From an uncultured Bacteroides sp. (GTDB lineage: Bacteria > Bacteroidota > Bacteroidia > Bacteroidales > Bacteroidaceae): a stretch of DNA of 64,000 nucleotides. The notes beneath the pieces were generated by a model. The model did no database searches. It saw only the letters and a list, made by a program, of their open reading frames with translations, and was not told where the DNA came from. Shown here piece after piece: positions 25,240 through 34,077 of the stretch; the stretch's first letter is position 1; each line of letters begins with the position of its first letter. The position numbers and the translations under genes are program-made. Location: the NCBI GenBank assembly GCA_900546355.1, contig URCM01000002.1, forward strand, positions 11,534-75,533, read 5' to 3'.

Positions 25240-27009
25240 ATGAAAAAGAAATATAGTACAATCAAATTGGTTTCCCTTTTTGTGGGAAGCATATTGACGG
25301 TTTCCTGTAACGATTCCTTTCTGGACCGTTATCCCATTGCGGAAATCTCGCCGGAAAATTCATTTAAGACGGCAGATGACCTGAGACTGTACACAAACGG
25401 TTTTTATGAACAGCTTCCTTCTATCCGTAGCATTATCGATGCAGACCTGAAGACGGATAATGTGCTGTATTCCAGCATACCGGAAGAGCAGCGCAGCCAC
25501 GAACGGATTCTTCCTTCCGAAACAGGAAGCGGAGGCTGGGATTGGGAAGATCTGCGTGAAATAAACTTGTTTTTCGACAATTACCAACGCTGTACCGATG
25601 AAGCGGGGCGCGATAAGTATGAAGGAGTAGCCCGGTTCTTCCGTGCGTGGTTTTATTTTGACAAAGTAAAACGCTTCGGCGACGTGCCTTGGTATGAAAC
25701 GGTTATTCAGACCGATGACACCGATTTATTGTATAAAGCGCGTGATAGCCGTGAATTTGTTGTAAGCAAGATTATACAGGATTTGGAGATAGCCGTAGAC
25801 AAGTTGGGGGACGAACGTGCTTCTGATCAGGTAACCCGCTGGACGGCATTGGCCCTTCTCTCCCGTGTTTGTTTGTATGAAGGTACTTTCCGTAAATATC
25901 ATACAGAGTTAGGTATACAAGGAAGTGATACATTGCTACAGAAAGCTTACGAAGCTGCAGGAAGAGTGATGGACGAATCAGGCTATACCTTGTATAGTAC
26001 AGGCAATCCGGATACGGATTATCGGGATTTGTTCGCTTCTACATTAAAAGAGGATGAAGTGATTTTGGGACGCCGTTATTCGTTGACTTTGAACCAGATG
26101 CATAATGTGAACTATTACTTGACATCACGTACCCAACGTGACATCGGCCTGACAAAAGACTTGGTAGACTCCTACCTCCAACTGAACGGAATGCCTTTTA
26201 CAAGCAAGACAGGATATGCCACAATGGGATTCTACGATGAAATGCAGAGCCGTGACCGCCGTTTGGCGCAGACAATCCGTTCCTTGGGGTATCAGCGCAT
26301 AGGCGGAACAGCGACCTTGCTTCCTGATTTTGCAGCTACGATGACAGGTTATCAGCTATGCAAGTTCTTGTCTGACGAAACGCAAGACGGTGACGGAGCT
26401 TCGTATCAGGATGTTGCGTTTATCCGTTATGCTGAAGTCTTGTTGAACTATGCGGAAGCAAAAGCTGAACTGGGCATTATTACGCAAGATGATATAGACC
26501 GTACTATCCGGCTGATACGCAGTCGGGTCAGTATGCCTAATTTAGATATGACATCCGCTAATCAGTCGCCCGATGCGGTATTGGCAGCCTTGTATCCGAA
26601 TGTATCGGGAAGCAACCAAGGAATCATATTGGAAATCAGAAGAGAACGGCGGATTGAGTTGGTAATGGAAGGTTTCCGTTGGGATGACCTCGTGAGGTGG
26701 AAAGCCGGCAAATTGCTGGAACCTCATTTTATCGGTATGTATTTCCCGTCATTAGGCGAGTTTGACTTGGATGGAGACGGTGCACCTGATTTGATGTTGT
26801 ACACGGGTACTGCCCCTTCGACTACCGCTGCGCAAAGTGTGGAAATCGGAGGCGTGCTTCAGCTTACGGAAGGTGACCATGGCAATTTAATCGGTTTTAA
26901 GGATAATACAAAACAATTCGATGAATCGCGTGATTATCTGTATCCTCTGCCAACAGGCGACTTATTGTTGAACGAGAATTTGGAACAGAACCCGAATTGG
27001 GACAAATAA
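25240..27009 (+). CDS. SusD/RagB family nutrient-binding lipoprotein
   Basis: 589 residues with a lipoprotein signal (lipobox LTVSC) and the SusD N-terminal signature SFLDRYPIAEISPENSF. TPR-like helices contain YEGVARFFRAWFYFDKVKRF, and the conserved C-terminal part contains FIRYAEVLLNYAEAK and RRERRIELVMEGFRWDDLVR. It caps the SusC barrel at the cell surface and gives substrate specificity. It starts 12 bases after susC, in a tight operon. Confidence 0.95.
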   Translation: MKKKYSTIKLVSLFVGSILTVSCNDSFLDRYPIAEISPENSFKTADDLRLYTNGFYEQLPSIRSIIDADLKTDNVLYSSIPEEQRSHERILPSETGSGGWDWEDLREINLFFDNYQRCTDEAGRDKYEGVARFFRAWFYFDKVKRFGDVPWYETVIQTDDTDLLYKARDSREFVVSKIIQDLEIAVDKLGDERASDQVTRWTALALLSRVCLYEGTFRKYHTELGIQGSDTLLQKAYEAAGRVMDESGYTLYSTGNPDTDYRDLFASTLKEDEVILGRRYSLTLNQMHNVNYYLTSRTQRDIGLTKDLVDSYLQLNGMPFTSKTGYATMGFYDEMQSRDRRLAQTIRSLGYQRIGGTATLLPDFAATMTGYQLCKFLSDETQDGDGASYQDVAFIRYAEVLLNYAEAKAELGIITQDDIDRTIRLIRSRVSMPNLDMTSANQSPDAVLAALYPNVSGSNQGIILEIRRERRIELVMEGFRWDDLVRWKAGKLLEPHFIGMYFPSLGEFDLDGDGAPDLMLYTGTAPSTTAAQSVEIGGVLQLTEGDHGNLIGFKDNTKQFDESRDYLYPLPTGDLLLNENLEQNPNWDK

Positions 27010-27021
27010 AGGAGAAACGCA

Positions 27022-28146
27022 ATGATAAAGGCTTTTAAGTTTTTCATGCTCGTATCTGTCATGTCTTTCTATGCCTGTGGCTCCGATTCGATAGAAGGAG
27101 GTGCTGCATCTGCATCCATAGCGGTTGAGGCTTCTGCTAATGAGGTCGGTTATGGAGAAGGCGTGACATTTACGCTCCAGAATGTGACGGAATCAGATAT
27201 AGCTTCTGTCTGTTGGGATTTCGGTGACGGTGAAACATCTGATGCATTTGCTCCGTCACATGCTTATCGTATACCTGATGATTATACGGTAGTGGCTTCT
27301 GTAACCTTGTCTACTGGAGAGGTGAAAGAATATAAGACTTTAGTAAAGGTTTTTGCCGAAGAAATAAATTCGACAGTCCGTCTTTCTATTCCTGAATCTT
27401 TGGCAGACAGGCATTATCAGGTATGTGCACACCGTGGGTATTGGAAGGAAGCTCCGGAAAATTCGGTTTCCGCTATCGAGAAGGCTATACAGAACGGCAT
27501 TGATTTCATCGAGATTGATGTGCGGATGACGGAAGACAACGAGCTTGTGTTGATGCACAACGCCACGATAGATGAAACCACTAATGGAACAGGTAAGGTT
27601 TCTGACTTGACATTCGAAGAGATAAAGTCTTACTATTTGTATTTTGACGGTCGACAGACAATGGAACATGTACCTTCATTGGCAGAGGCGCTGATGGCGG
27701 CAAGAGGGAAGATATATGTGGATATTGACATGAAGATCTCGGATTACCGTTCCGTTTACAATATAGTGAAACAATGCGGTATGCTGTCTCAATGTATGTT
27801 TACCGTTTACGAGTTGCAGGATGCGTCCAATTTGTTGAACATTGACAAGACGGTGAATGTGTTTCCGGTTGTTTACACAATGGATGACTTAGACGGCTTT
27901 ATGTCTTTAGTTGATAAACTTGCTATCGTTCAATTCAATTCGGAGGCTTGGAAAAACGATATTTTGGAGAAAGCATATAGTAACGGGATAGCCGGATTCA
28001 TGAATGTCTATGTCAATGACGATGATACTCCATATACGGACAACTATCAGAAAGTAAACAGGTTTGTCAGTTTGGGAGGAACTGTCGCACAGACGGATTT
28101 TCCTGTCGAGTTAAAAAAATATCTTGACAACTTAAAAAGAGATTAA
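27022..28146 (+). CDS. PKD-domain glycerophosphodiester phosphodiesterase lipoprotein
   Basis: 374 residues: lipobox SFYAC, a PKD-like domain (about 33-115, with WDFGDGETSD and PSHAYRIPDDYTVVASV), then a GDPD catalytic domain with HRG (CAHRGYW), E-x-D (FIEIDVRM) and the second His (LMHNATID). The enzyme should hydrolyse glycerophosphodiesters on or near the cell surface; the PKD module may help in protein-protein or ligand binding. It lies 12 bases after susD, so it is the first enzyme of the locus. The fused PKD-GDPD architecture is less common than plain GDPD. Confidence 0.9.
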   Translation: MIKAFKFFMLVSVMSFYACGSDSIEGGAASASIAVEASANEVGYGEGVTFTLQNVTESDIASVCWDFGDGETSDAFAPSHAYRIPDDYTVVASVTLSTGEVKEYKTLVKVFAEEINSTVRLSIPESLADRHYQVCAHRGYWKEAPENSVSAIEKAIQNGIDFIEIDVRMTEDNELVLMHNATIDETTNGTGKVSDLTFEEIKSYYLYFDGRQTMEHVPSLAEALMAARGKIYVDIDMKISDYRSVYNIVKQCGMLSQCMFTVYELQDASNLLNIDKTVNVFPVVYTMDDLDGFMSLVDKLAIVQFNSEAWKNDILEKAYSNGIAGFMNVYVNDDDTPYTDNYQKVNRFVSLGGTVAQTDFPVELKKYLDNLKRD

Positions 28147-28152
28147 CAGCGT

Positions 28153-29607
28153 ATGAAAAAACTAATATGGATGGCAGCGGCGTTTGTATTGATAACCGCC
28201 TGCCAAGATGATGATAAAGTGAATACTAAGCCGGTGGCTGCATTCAAGGCTACGGCTACTACAGTGGAAGTGGAACAAAGCATTTCGTTTACCAATCTGT
28301 CGTTTGACGAAGACGGTCAGATAAGCCGCTGGCAATGGGATTTCGGAAACGGAACAACATCGGAAGAAGAGAATCCTACCATTTCCTATAGTGAGCCAGG
28401 TGATTACAAGGTGGTGTTGACTGTATGGGACAATCAGGGGCAGCAGAATGCAAATTCCTTTGATAAGACCATTGCTGTCAAGGAAAAATCATTATCAGAT
28501 GAGGAACCGGAACTGATATGGGAATATGCTACCACTACGGGATTCCAGGATGCTTCTTTGGCAGTTGATAATCAAGGGAACATCATTTTCGGTTGCGATG
28601 CCAATAACAGCCGCGGTGATTATAACATTGCGGTGCTGAATAATAACGGCGAAGAACAATGGACTTATAAGGCGGGTGATGTGGTAAGAAGTACGCCGGC
28701 TGTTGCTGATGACGGAACGTTCTACATCGGCAGTTATGATGATAATTTGTATGCGTTCAAAGCGGAGTCTTCAACCATTTTGGGTACATACGATACGAAT
28801 GACAATGTGAAATATACTTCTCCGGCTGTGGATACGGACGGAACTGTATATTATGGAGGTGACAATCAAAAGTTATGTGCTCTTTCAGCTGTTTCGATGA
28901 GTGAATTGTGGAGTGCGGATTGCGGCGGTGACATACAGTCTCCGGTGGTTATCGGTGACGATGCCGTATATGTCTGCAACAACAGTGGCAAGATGCTGGC
29001 TTTCGCCAAGGCAGATGGTTTTAAACTTTGGGAAATAGAATATGGAGCGTCTTGTACGGCTGCACCGGCTTTGGGTGAAGACGGAACGATTTATATGTGC
29101 GGCAACACGTCTGACGGAGGCATCGTCATGGCTGTAAATGCTGCCGATGGAACTGTCAAATGGCAGTCGCCAAGTGTATCGAAATACGACAACAGCGGAA
29201 TTGCGCTTGACTTGAGCGGGCGTCTGTATGTCGGTGACAGTGACGGCGTGATGACTTGCTACAGCCAATCGAACGGAGATATGGTTTGGACATTCCGCAG
29301 CCAGGGAAGGATTCGCTGTACACCTGCCATAACCGATAACGGAAATATCTGTTTCGGAGACGGTGCCGGCTATTTCTACATCCTGAATGAAGAAGGCAAG
29401 CAAGTATATAAGGAAGTCAAGCTGGGCAATGAGATTTATTCATCGCCGGCAATAGGCAGTGACGGTACGGTTTATATTTGTGTGAATGTCGAGACAAACC
29501 AACAGCCGGGTAGATTGTGCGCATTCCGGACAACCGCTACCGGGGCAATGAAAGGCTGGTCAATGCGGGGAGGTAACAGTTTAAGAAACGGTCGTCGTTC
29601 AAATTAA
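28153..29607 (+). CDS. PKD and PQQ-like beta-propeller lipoprotein
   Basis: 484 residues: lipobox LITAC followed by QDDDK, an acidic stretch resembling the Bacteroidetes surface-export signal. Then come a PKD domain (WDFGNGTTSEEENP) and about seven to eight propeller repeats of the PQQ type (e.g. GTFYIGSYDDNLYAFKA, GTVYYGGDNQKLCAL). Such propellers often bind ligands or act as scaffolds rather than enzymes. It may be a surface ligand-binding subunit for the same substrate as the neighbouring GDPDs; the gap to the upstream gene is six bases. Confidence 0.85.
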   Translation: MKKLIWMAAAFVLITACQDDDKVNTKPVAAFKATATTVEVEQSISFTNLSFDEDGQISRWQWDFGNGTTSEEENPTISYSEPGDYKVVLTVWDNQGQQNANSFDKTIAVKEKSLSDEEPELIWEYATTTGFQDASLAVDNQGNIIFGCDANNSRGDYNIAVLNNNGEEQWTYKAGDVVRSTPAVADDGTFYIGSYDDNLYAFKAESSTILGTYDTNDNVKYTSPAVDTDGTVYYGGDNQKLCALSAVSMSELWSADCGGDIQSPVVIGDDAVYVCNNSGKMLAFAKADGFKLWEIEYGASCTAAPALGEDGTIYMCGNTSDGGIVMAVNAADGTVKWQSPSVSKYDNSGIALDLSGRLYVGDSDGVMTCYSQSNGDMVWTFRSQGRIRCTPAITDNGNICFGDGAGYFYILNEEGKQVYKEVKLGNEIYSSPAIGSDGTVYICVNVETNQQPGRLCAFRTTATGAMKGWSMRGGNSLRNGRRSN

Positions 29608-29620
29608 AAAGGTTTTCAAT

Positions 29621-30553
29621 ATGAGGTATTTTATATATATGGTATGTGTCTGCTTGTTGACATTGTCATCTTGCGGACCGAAAGAGAAGAATAATTCAAT
29701 TGCTGAGAAACCAGTCATTGAAAAGAAGAGTGTATCTGTTACCGAAAATTTAGCGTCCGAAGGAATCTTAGTGGTTTCGCATCGTGGTGATTGGCGCAAC
29801 ACTCCTGAGAACTCGTTACAGGCTATTCAGAATTGCATAGACATGGGAGTGGATATGGTGGAAATAGATTTGAAAAAGACAAAAGACGGGTATTTGGTCT
29901 TGATGCACGACAAGACCATCGACCGTACGACAACGGGTAAAGGAAAACCTGAAGACTATACGCTTGCAGAGCTGAGGGAATTCTTCTTGAAAGGAGGGCA
30001 CGGTCAGAAGACCCGTCATAAAATCCCTACCTTCGAAGAAGTGATGATGCTTTGCAAAGGTAAGATAATGGTGAACGTAGACAAGGGATACGATTACTTT
30101 AAGGATGCATACGCCGTATTGGAAAAAACAGCTACGGTAGACCAGTGTGTGATAAAGTCGAACCATCCGTATGAAAAGGTGAAGGCCGAAAATGGGGAAG
30201 TCTTGGACAAGATGGTCTTTATGCCGGTGGTAAACCTGCATAAGGAGGGAGCGGAAGCCCTTATCGACGGTTACCTGGAGCATATGAAACCCAAAGCGTT
30301 TGAGCTGGTTTTCAATAATGATTCGCCCGAAGTGTTGCGTCTCATCAAGAAGGTAAAAGACAGTGGGGCTAAGATATTCATCAATTCTTTGTGGCCTGAA
30401 CTCTGTGGAGGACACGATGATGACCGTGCGGTGGAATTGGGCGAACCGGAGGAAAGCTGGGGATGGATTATCAATCAAGGAGCCAAGCTTATTCAGACAG
30501 ACCGTCCGGCTCTTCTCTTGGACTATCTGAGAGATAAGGGATTGCATCAATAA
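29621..30553 (+). CDS. glycerophosphodiester phosphodiesterase lipoprotein
   Basis: 310 residues: lipobox LTLSSC, then a GDPD domain with HRG (VVSHRGDW), E-x-D (MVEIDLKK) and His (LMHDKTID), all catalytic positions present. The C-terminal TIM-barrel strands include KIFINSLWPE and QTDRPALLLDYL. It differs from the PKD-GDPD by lacking the extra domain and may act on a different head group. It is the last gene of the sigma-FecR-SusCD operon; a hairpin follows. Confidence 0.93.
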   Translation: MRYFIYMVCVCLLTLSSCGPKEKNNSIAEKPVIEKKSVSVTENLASEGILVVSHRGDWRNTPENSLQAIQNCIDMGVDMVEIDLKKTKDGYLVLMHDKTIDRTTTGKGKPEDYTLAELREFFLKGGHGQKTRHKIPTFEEVMMLCKGKIMVNVDKGYDYFKDAYAVLEKTATVDQCVIKSNHPYEKVKAENGEVLDKMVFMPVVNLHKEGAEALIDGYLEHMKPKAFELVFNNDSPEVLRLIKKVKDSGAKIFINSLWPELCGGHDDDRAVELGEPEESWGWIINQGAKLIQTDRPALLLDYLRDKGLHQ

Positions 30554-30575
30554 AGGTTGAATGGAGCTTTTATAA

Positions 30576-30609
30576 TTGTCTGCATGGTTCCGTAAGGCCA
30601 TGCAGACAA
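30576..30609 (+). terminator. hairpin after the GDPD operon
   Basis: TTGTCTGCATGG (30576-30587) pairs perfectly with CCATGCAGACAA (30598-30609). No run of T follows, so it may be a weak terminator or an mRNA-stabilising 3' structure separating this operon from the HAD/antiporter genes. Confidence 0.55.
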
Positions 30610-30660
30610 TATAAGCCATTCTCAGAAACTGTTTCTCAGTCTCCAAACATTGTGTTAGGT

Positions 30661-31293
30661 ATGATTAAGAATTTAATATTCGATTGGGGCAATGTATTGA
30701 TAGATGTATCTGTGGAACGCTTTGCCAAGTCCTGCAAAGCGTTCGGGATACAGTTCGCTGATGATGAAGTCGGCAGTGCCCATAAAGCCGGTTTTTTCTT
30801 GGAATATGAGAAAGGAAACCTGTCTGATTGTGAATTTAGAAACGAAATACGTGCAAGGGCTTCCGTGATTCTTTCGGATGAGGAAATCGATTCGGTTTGG
30901 AATGGAATGTTGGGCAGGATTCCTGTAGAGAAATTGCAACTCCTGTATATGCTGAAGGATACATACAATTTATATCTTTTGAGCAATACTAATTCTATAC
31001 ATTGGAACACGTTTTCCAAGAAAAGTTTCGATTATAGAGGATTAAATGCCGATGATTTTTTTAAGGGAATCTACCTTTCCTATAAGTTGCATACGGCAAA
31101 GCCTGATTCGGTTATATTCCATAAAGCCGTTGAGGATGCCGGAATAGATGTGAGGGAGACCTTATTCATTGATGACTCTTTTGCCAATTGCATGACAGCT
31201 AGGTCTTTAGGAATGAGCGTCTTGCATTATAAGCCGGGTGATAATTTGGAGAGTTGTATATTAAAAGAATTAGAACAAAAAGAAGTGATATGA
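30661..31293 (+). CDS. HAD-family phosphatase
   Basis: 210 residues from ATG 30661. The HAD motifs are visible: motif I FDWGNVLID, motif II LLSNTNS, motif III lysine in TAKPDS, and motif IV FIDDS. The DxGN form of motif I is that of YihX-like sugar-phosphate phosphatases. A role in removing phosphate from glycerol-3-phosphate or a related product is inferred from its position. Its stop overlaps the antiporter start (ATGA), so the two are translationally coupled. Confidence 0.88.
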   Translation: MIKNLIFDWGNVLIDVSVERFAKSCKAFGIQFADDEVGSAHKAGFFLEYEKGNLSDCEFRNEIRARASVILSDEEIDSVWNGMLGRIPVEKLQLLYMLKDTYNLYLLSNTNSIHWNTFSKKSFDYRGLNADDFFKGIYLSYKLHTAKPDSVIFHKAVEDAGIDVRETLFIDDSFANCMTARSLGMSVLHYKPGDNLESCILKELEQKEVI

Positions 31294-32645
31294 TTTTAAA
31301 ATCAATAATTGAATTTTATAAAGTATCCAAGCCGAAACCTTGTGGAGACGGATGGACGCCTGAATCGGAACGGAGGCTGAAGCACCTGCAGTGGTCCACT
31401 TTCCTTTCCGCCACGTTAGGGTACGGCATGTATTACGTCTGCCGCCTGAGTCTGAATGTGGTGAAGAAACCCATTGTGGAAGAAGGTATCTTCTCGGAAA
31501 CCGAACTGGGCATCATCGGATCGGTGCTGTTCTTCACCTATGCAATAGGGAAGTTTACCAACGGATTTTTGGCGGACAGAAGCAATATCAGGCGTTTTAT
31601 GTCGACAGGTCTGTTGGTGACAGCACTTGTGAATCTGTGTTTGGGCTTTATCCATTCGTTCATCCTGTTTGCTGTGCTTTGGGGAATCAGCGGATGGTTT
31701 CAGTCGATGGGAGCTGCTTCGTGCGTGGTGGGTTTGTCGCGTTGGTTTGATGACAAAAAACGTGGTTCGTTCTACGGATTCTGGTCGGCAAGCCACAACA
31801 TTGGCGAGGCGTTGACCTTTATCATCGTGGCTTCCATCGTGAGCGCATCCGGCTGGCGTTACGGATTTTGGGGGGCCGGATTGGTGGGCTTACTGGGAGC
31901 GTTAATTGTATGGAACTTTTTCCATGACACGCCGCAAAGCAAGGGACTGCCTCCTGTAAATCAGCCTAAAGCGAAGAAAGTGTTGACCGAGGCAGAGACT
32001 GCTGACTTCAATAAGGCGCAAAAGCGGGTGCTGCTGATGCCTGCCATTTGGATATTGGCATTATCGAGCGCATTTATGTACATCAGTAGGTATGCCGTAA
32101 ACAGTTGGGGGGTATTCTATCTGGAAGCGCAGAAAGGATACGATACGCTGGATGCCAGCTTCATTATCTCCATCGGCTCGGTATGCGGTATTGTCGGCAC
32201 GGTATTGTCGGGCTTCGTGTCAGACCGCTTGTTCAAAGGCAAGCGTAATGCTCCTGCATTGATATTCGGTTTGTTGAATACCTGTGCCTTGTGTCTGTTC
32301 CTGCTGGTTCCCGGCGTGCATTATTGGCTGGACGTGACGGCAATGATATTGTTCGGTCTGAGCATCGGTGTGCTGCTTTGTTTCCTGGGCGGGTTGATGG
32401 CGGTAGATATTGCTCCTCGCAACGCTTCGGGGGCGGCATTGGGCGTGGTCGGCATAGCCAGCTACGTGGGCGCAGGCATCCAGGATGTGATGAGCGGGAT
32501 TCTGATAGAGGGGAACAAGGCGGTGGTAAATGGTGTAGAAACATACGACTTTACCGCTATTAACTGGTTCTGGATAGGCGCGGCACTGTTGTCAACACTC
32601 TGTGCTCTGTTGGTTTGGAATGTAAAACCCGGAGGGGATAAATGA
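31290..32645 (+). CDS. MFS organophosphate:phosphate antiporter (GlpT/UhpC-like)
   Basis: 451 residues with 12 predicted transmembrane helices. The segment GYGMYYVCRLSLNVVKKPI near the N-terminus and the loop LADRSNIRRFM place it in the OPA group, which exchanges glycerol-3-phosphate or hexose phosphates for inorganic phosphate. I start at ATG 31290, overlapping the HAD stop, not at the upstream codon. Beside two GDPDs, glycerol-3-phosphate uptake is the natural reading; a sugar phosphate is also possible. Confidence 0.9.
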   Translation: MILKSIIEFYKVSKPKPCGDGWTPESERRLKHLQWSTFLSATLGYGMYYVCRLSLNVVKKPIVEEGIFSETELGIIGSVLFFTYAIGKFTNGFLADRSNIRRFMSTGLLVTALVNLCLGFIHSFILFAVLWGISGWFQSMGAASCVVGLSRWFDDKKRGSFYGFWSASHNIGEALTFIIVASIVSASGWRYGFWGAGLVGLLGALIVWNFFHDTPQSKGLPPVNQPKAKKVLTEAETADFNKAQKRVLLMPAIWILALSSAFMYISRYAVNSWGVFYLEAQKGYDTLDASFIISIGSVCGIVGTVLSGFVSDRLFKGKRNAPALIFGLLNTCALCLFLLVPGVHYWLDVTAMILFGLSIGVLLCFLGGLMAVDIAPRNASGAALGVVGIASYVGAGIQDVMSGILIEGNKAVVNGVETYDFTAINWFWIGAALLSTLCALLVWNVKPGGDK

Positions 32646-32667
32646 GTAAATGTCCATATTCAGACAA

Positions 32668-32696
32668 TGTAGGGGCGTATGCAATACGCTCCTACA
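32668..32696. repeat. short intergenic palindrome after the antiporter gene
   Basis: TGTAGGGGCGTAT (32668-32680) pairs with ATACGCTCCTACA (32684-32696) with one G-U pair. Palindromes of this kind are scattered between Bacteroides genes; this one may also serve as a 3' hairpin. Confidence 0.6.
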
Positions 32697-32742
32697 AGCA
32701 AATCCGTTCATATAAGTAAGTGCGCAAAATTAAATAATATTA

Positions 32743-32804
32743 TCAGAAATACAATTTTTTGCTGATTAAACACAGACTATCAGCAAAATTATCTGCATTT
32801 CTGA
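32743..32804. promoter_or_regulatory. nested inverted repeat upstream of the porin gene
   Basis: An inner pair TTTTGCTGAT / ATCAGCAAAA (32757-32766 and 32779-32788) lies inside an outer pair TCAGAAAT / ATTTCTGA (32743-32750 and 32797-32804). It sits 60-120 bases before the porin start and could be an operator or leader structure. Confidence 0.45.
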
Positions 32805-32862
32805 ACAGACAGATTCTGTATAAACTAATTCTCAACATCTACTTATTTTTAAAGTTTGGTCT

Positions 32863-33879
32863 ATGAAGAAAGCTATATTTGCATTGCTTGTTGCGTTTGA
32901 TGCAATAGGGATTGCAGCGCAAGAGGTAAGTTGGAAAGACTACTTGCCGGAAGTGCACGGAACGTTGAGAGGCAAGTACGAGTATCAGACCGCTACTGGA
33001 GAACAGCGTTTTCAGGTGCGCACCGCAAGAGTGAGCGTTACGGGAAATGTAACTCCCATCGTAAGCTATAAAGCCGAAATAGACCTTTGCGATGAGGGAG
33101 AAATCAAGATGCTGGATGCTTACGCACGGGTTACTCCATTAAAAGGATTTTATATTACAGCCGGACAGATGCGTGTACCGTTTACGATCGACGCGCACCG
33201 CTCGCCTCACTTGCAGTATTTTGCTAATCGTTCGTTTATCGCCAAGCAGATGGGAAGTCTGCGTGATGCTGGCGCTACATTAAAGTATGTGCGTACAGAA
33301 GGATTTCCTTTTTCGCTGGAAGCAGGTTTGTTCAGCGGCTCGGGACTGACGGAGCAAAAAGGCTGGCACAAGGCCCTTTCGTATTCGGCAAAGTTGGAAT
33401 TAAACCTTTTTAAAGGCTATAACCTCACGTTGAGCACACAGCGCATCCGTCCTACGGATCGGAACATTTATATGTATGATATAGGTATCTATTATAATTG
33501 GAATAACTGGCATGTTGAAGTGGAAACCATGTATAAGGAGTATGCCAATTCCTCGTTTAAGAGTGTGTGGGCGGTGGATGCTTTTGTAAATTACGACTGC
33601 TTTATCCGGAAAAAGAAAAGCCTGTTCAAAAAGGTTTCTCTCCTTGCCCGCTTCGATTATATGGGCAATAACAGTGACGGAACATTGGATGGACAGGGAG
33701 AGTTCCTGATTACTGATTATGAGCGCAAACGCATCACAGGCGGTCTCACATTCAGTCTTGGAAAGCCCTTTCAGGCAGACCTTCGTTTAAACTACGAAAA
33801 GTATTTTTATCCGGAAGGCTCGTTTGCATTGGAGTCAGAACAAGATAAGCTGGTGGTAGAGATGATGGTGCGGTTCTGA
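32863..33879 (+). CDS. phosphate-selective-type porin (OprO/OprP family)
   Basis: 338 residues with a signal peptide ending near IAAQE and a beta-barrel made of alternating strands (GTLRGKYEYQTATGEQRFQV, FYITAGQMRVPF) ending with VVEMMVRF, a proper C-terminal outer-membrane strand. The family forms anion-selective channels for phosphate or polyphosphate. It lies after the antiporter and fits a phosphate/organophosphate uptake role, although it has its own upstream region with inverted repeats. Confidence 0.85.
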   Translation: MKKAIFALLVAFDAIGIAAQEVSWKDYLPEVHGTLRGKYEYQTATGEQRFQVRTARVSVTGNVTPIVSYKAEIDLCDEGEIKMLDAYARVTPLKGFYITAGQMRVPFTIDAHRSPHLQYFANRSFIAKQMGSLRDAGATLKYVRTEGFPFSLEAGLFSGSGLTEQKGWHKALSYSAKLELNLFKGYNLTLSTQRIRPTDRNIYMYDIGIYYNWNNWHVEVETMYKEYANSSFKSVWAVDAFVNYDCFIRKKKSLFKKVSLLARFDYMGNNSDGTLDGQGEFLITDYERKRITGGLTFSLGKPFQADLRLNYEKYFYPEGSFALESEQDKLVVEMMVRF

Positions 33880-33960
33880 AAATGTTATCGTGCCAAATTA
33901 CATCAATAACAGACTCAGTGGCAGAATTAAGTATGCACTAAATTAACGTAAGTTATATCG

Positions 33961-33988
33961 AACTCCTTAAGATTACTCTTGAGGAGTT
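33961..33988 (+). terminator. possible terminator after the porin gene
   Basis: AACTCCTTAAG pairs with CTTGAGGAGTT (one G-U pair) around a six-base loop, followed by TGTTTCC. It lies 80 bases after the porin stop. Confidence 0.45.
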
Positions 33989-34042
33989 GTTTCCCCTGTA
34001 TTTCAACGTATGTTTATCGGTTTGTTTTTCAGAAATAATTCG

Positions 34043-34050
34043 TATCTTTG
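34043..34050 (+). promoter_or_regulatory. -7 promoter box of the broken AAA ATPase gene
   Basis: TATCTTTG with a TTTG at 34021-34024, 18 bases upstream; it lies 27 bases before the ATG. Confidence 0.55.
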
Positions 34051-34077
34051 CTTTTGTGAAGAAAACAGCAATTGAAT

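Noticed and set aside
19951-33879. Ordinary polysaccharide utilisation locus
   Set aside because: Despite SusC/SusD there is no glycoside hydrolase, polysaccharide lyase or sugar kinase; the enzymes are phosphodiesterases and a phosphatase.
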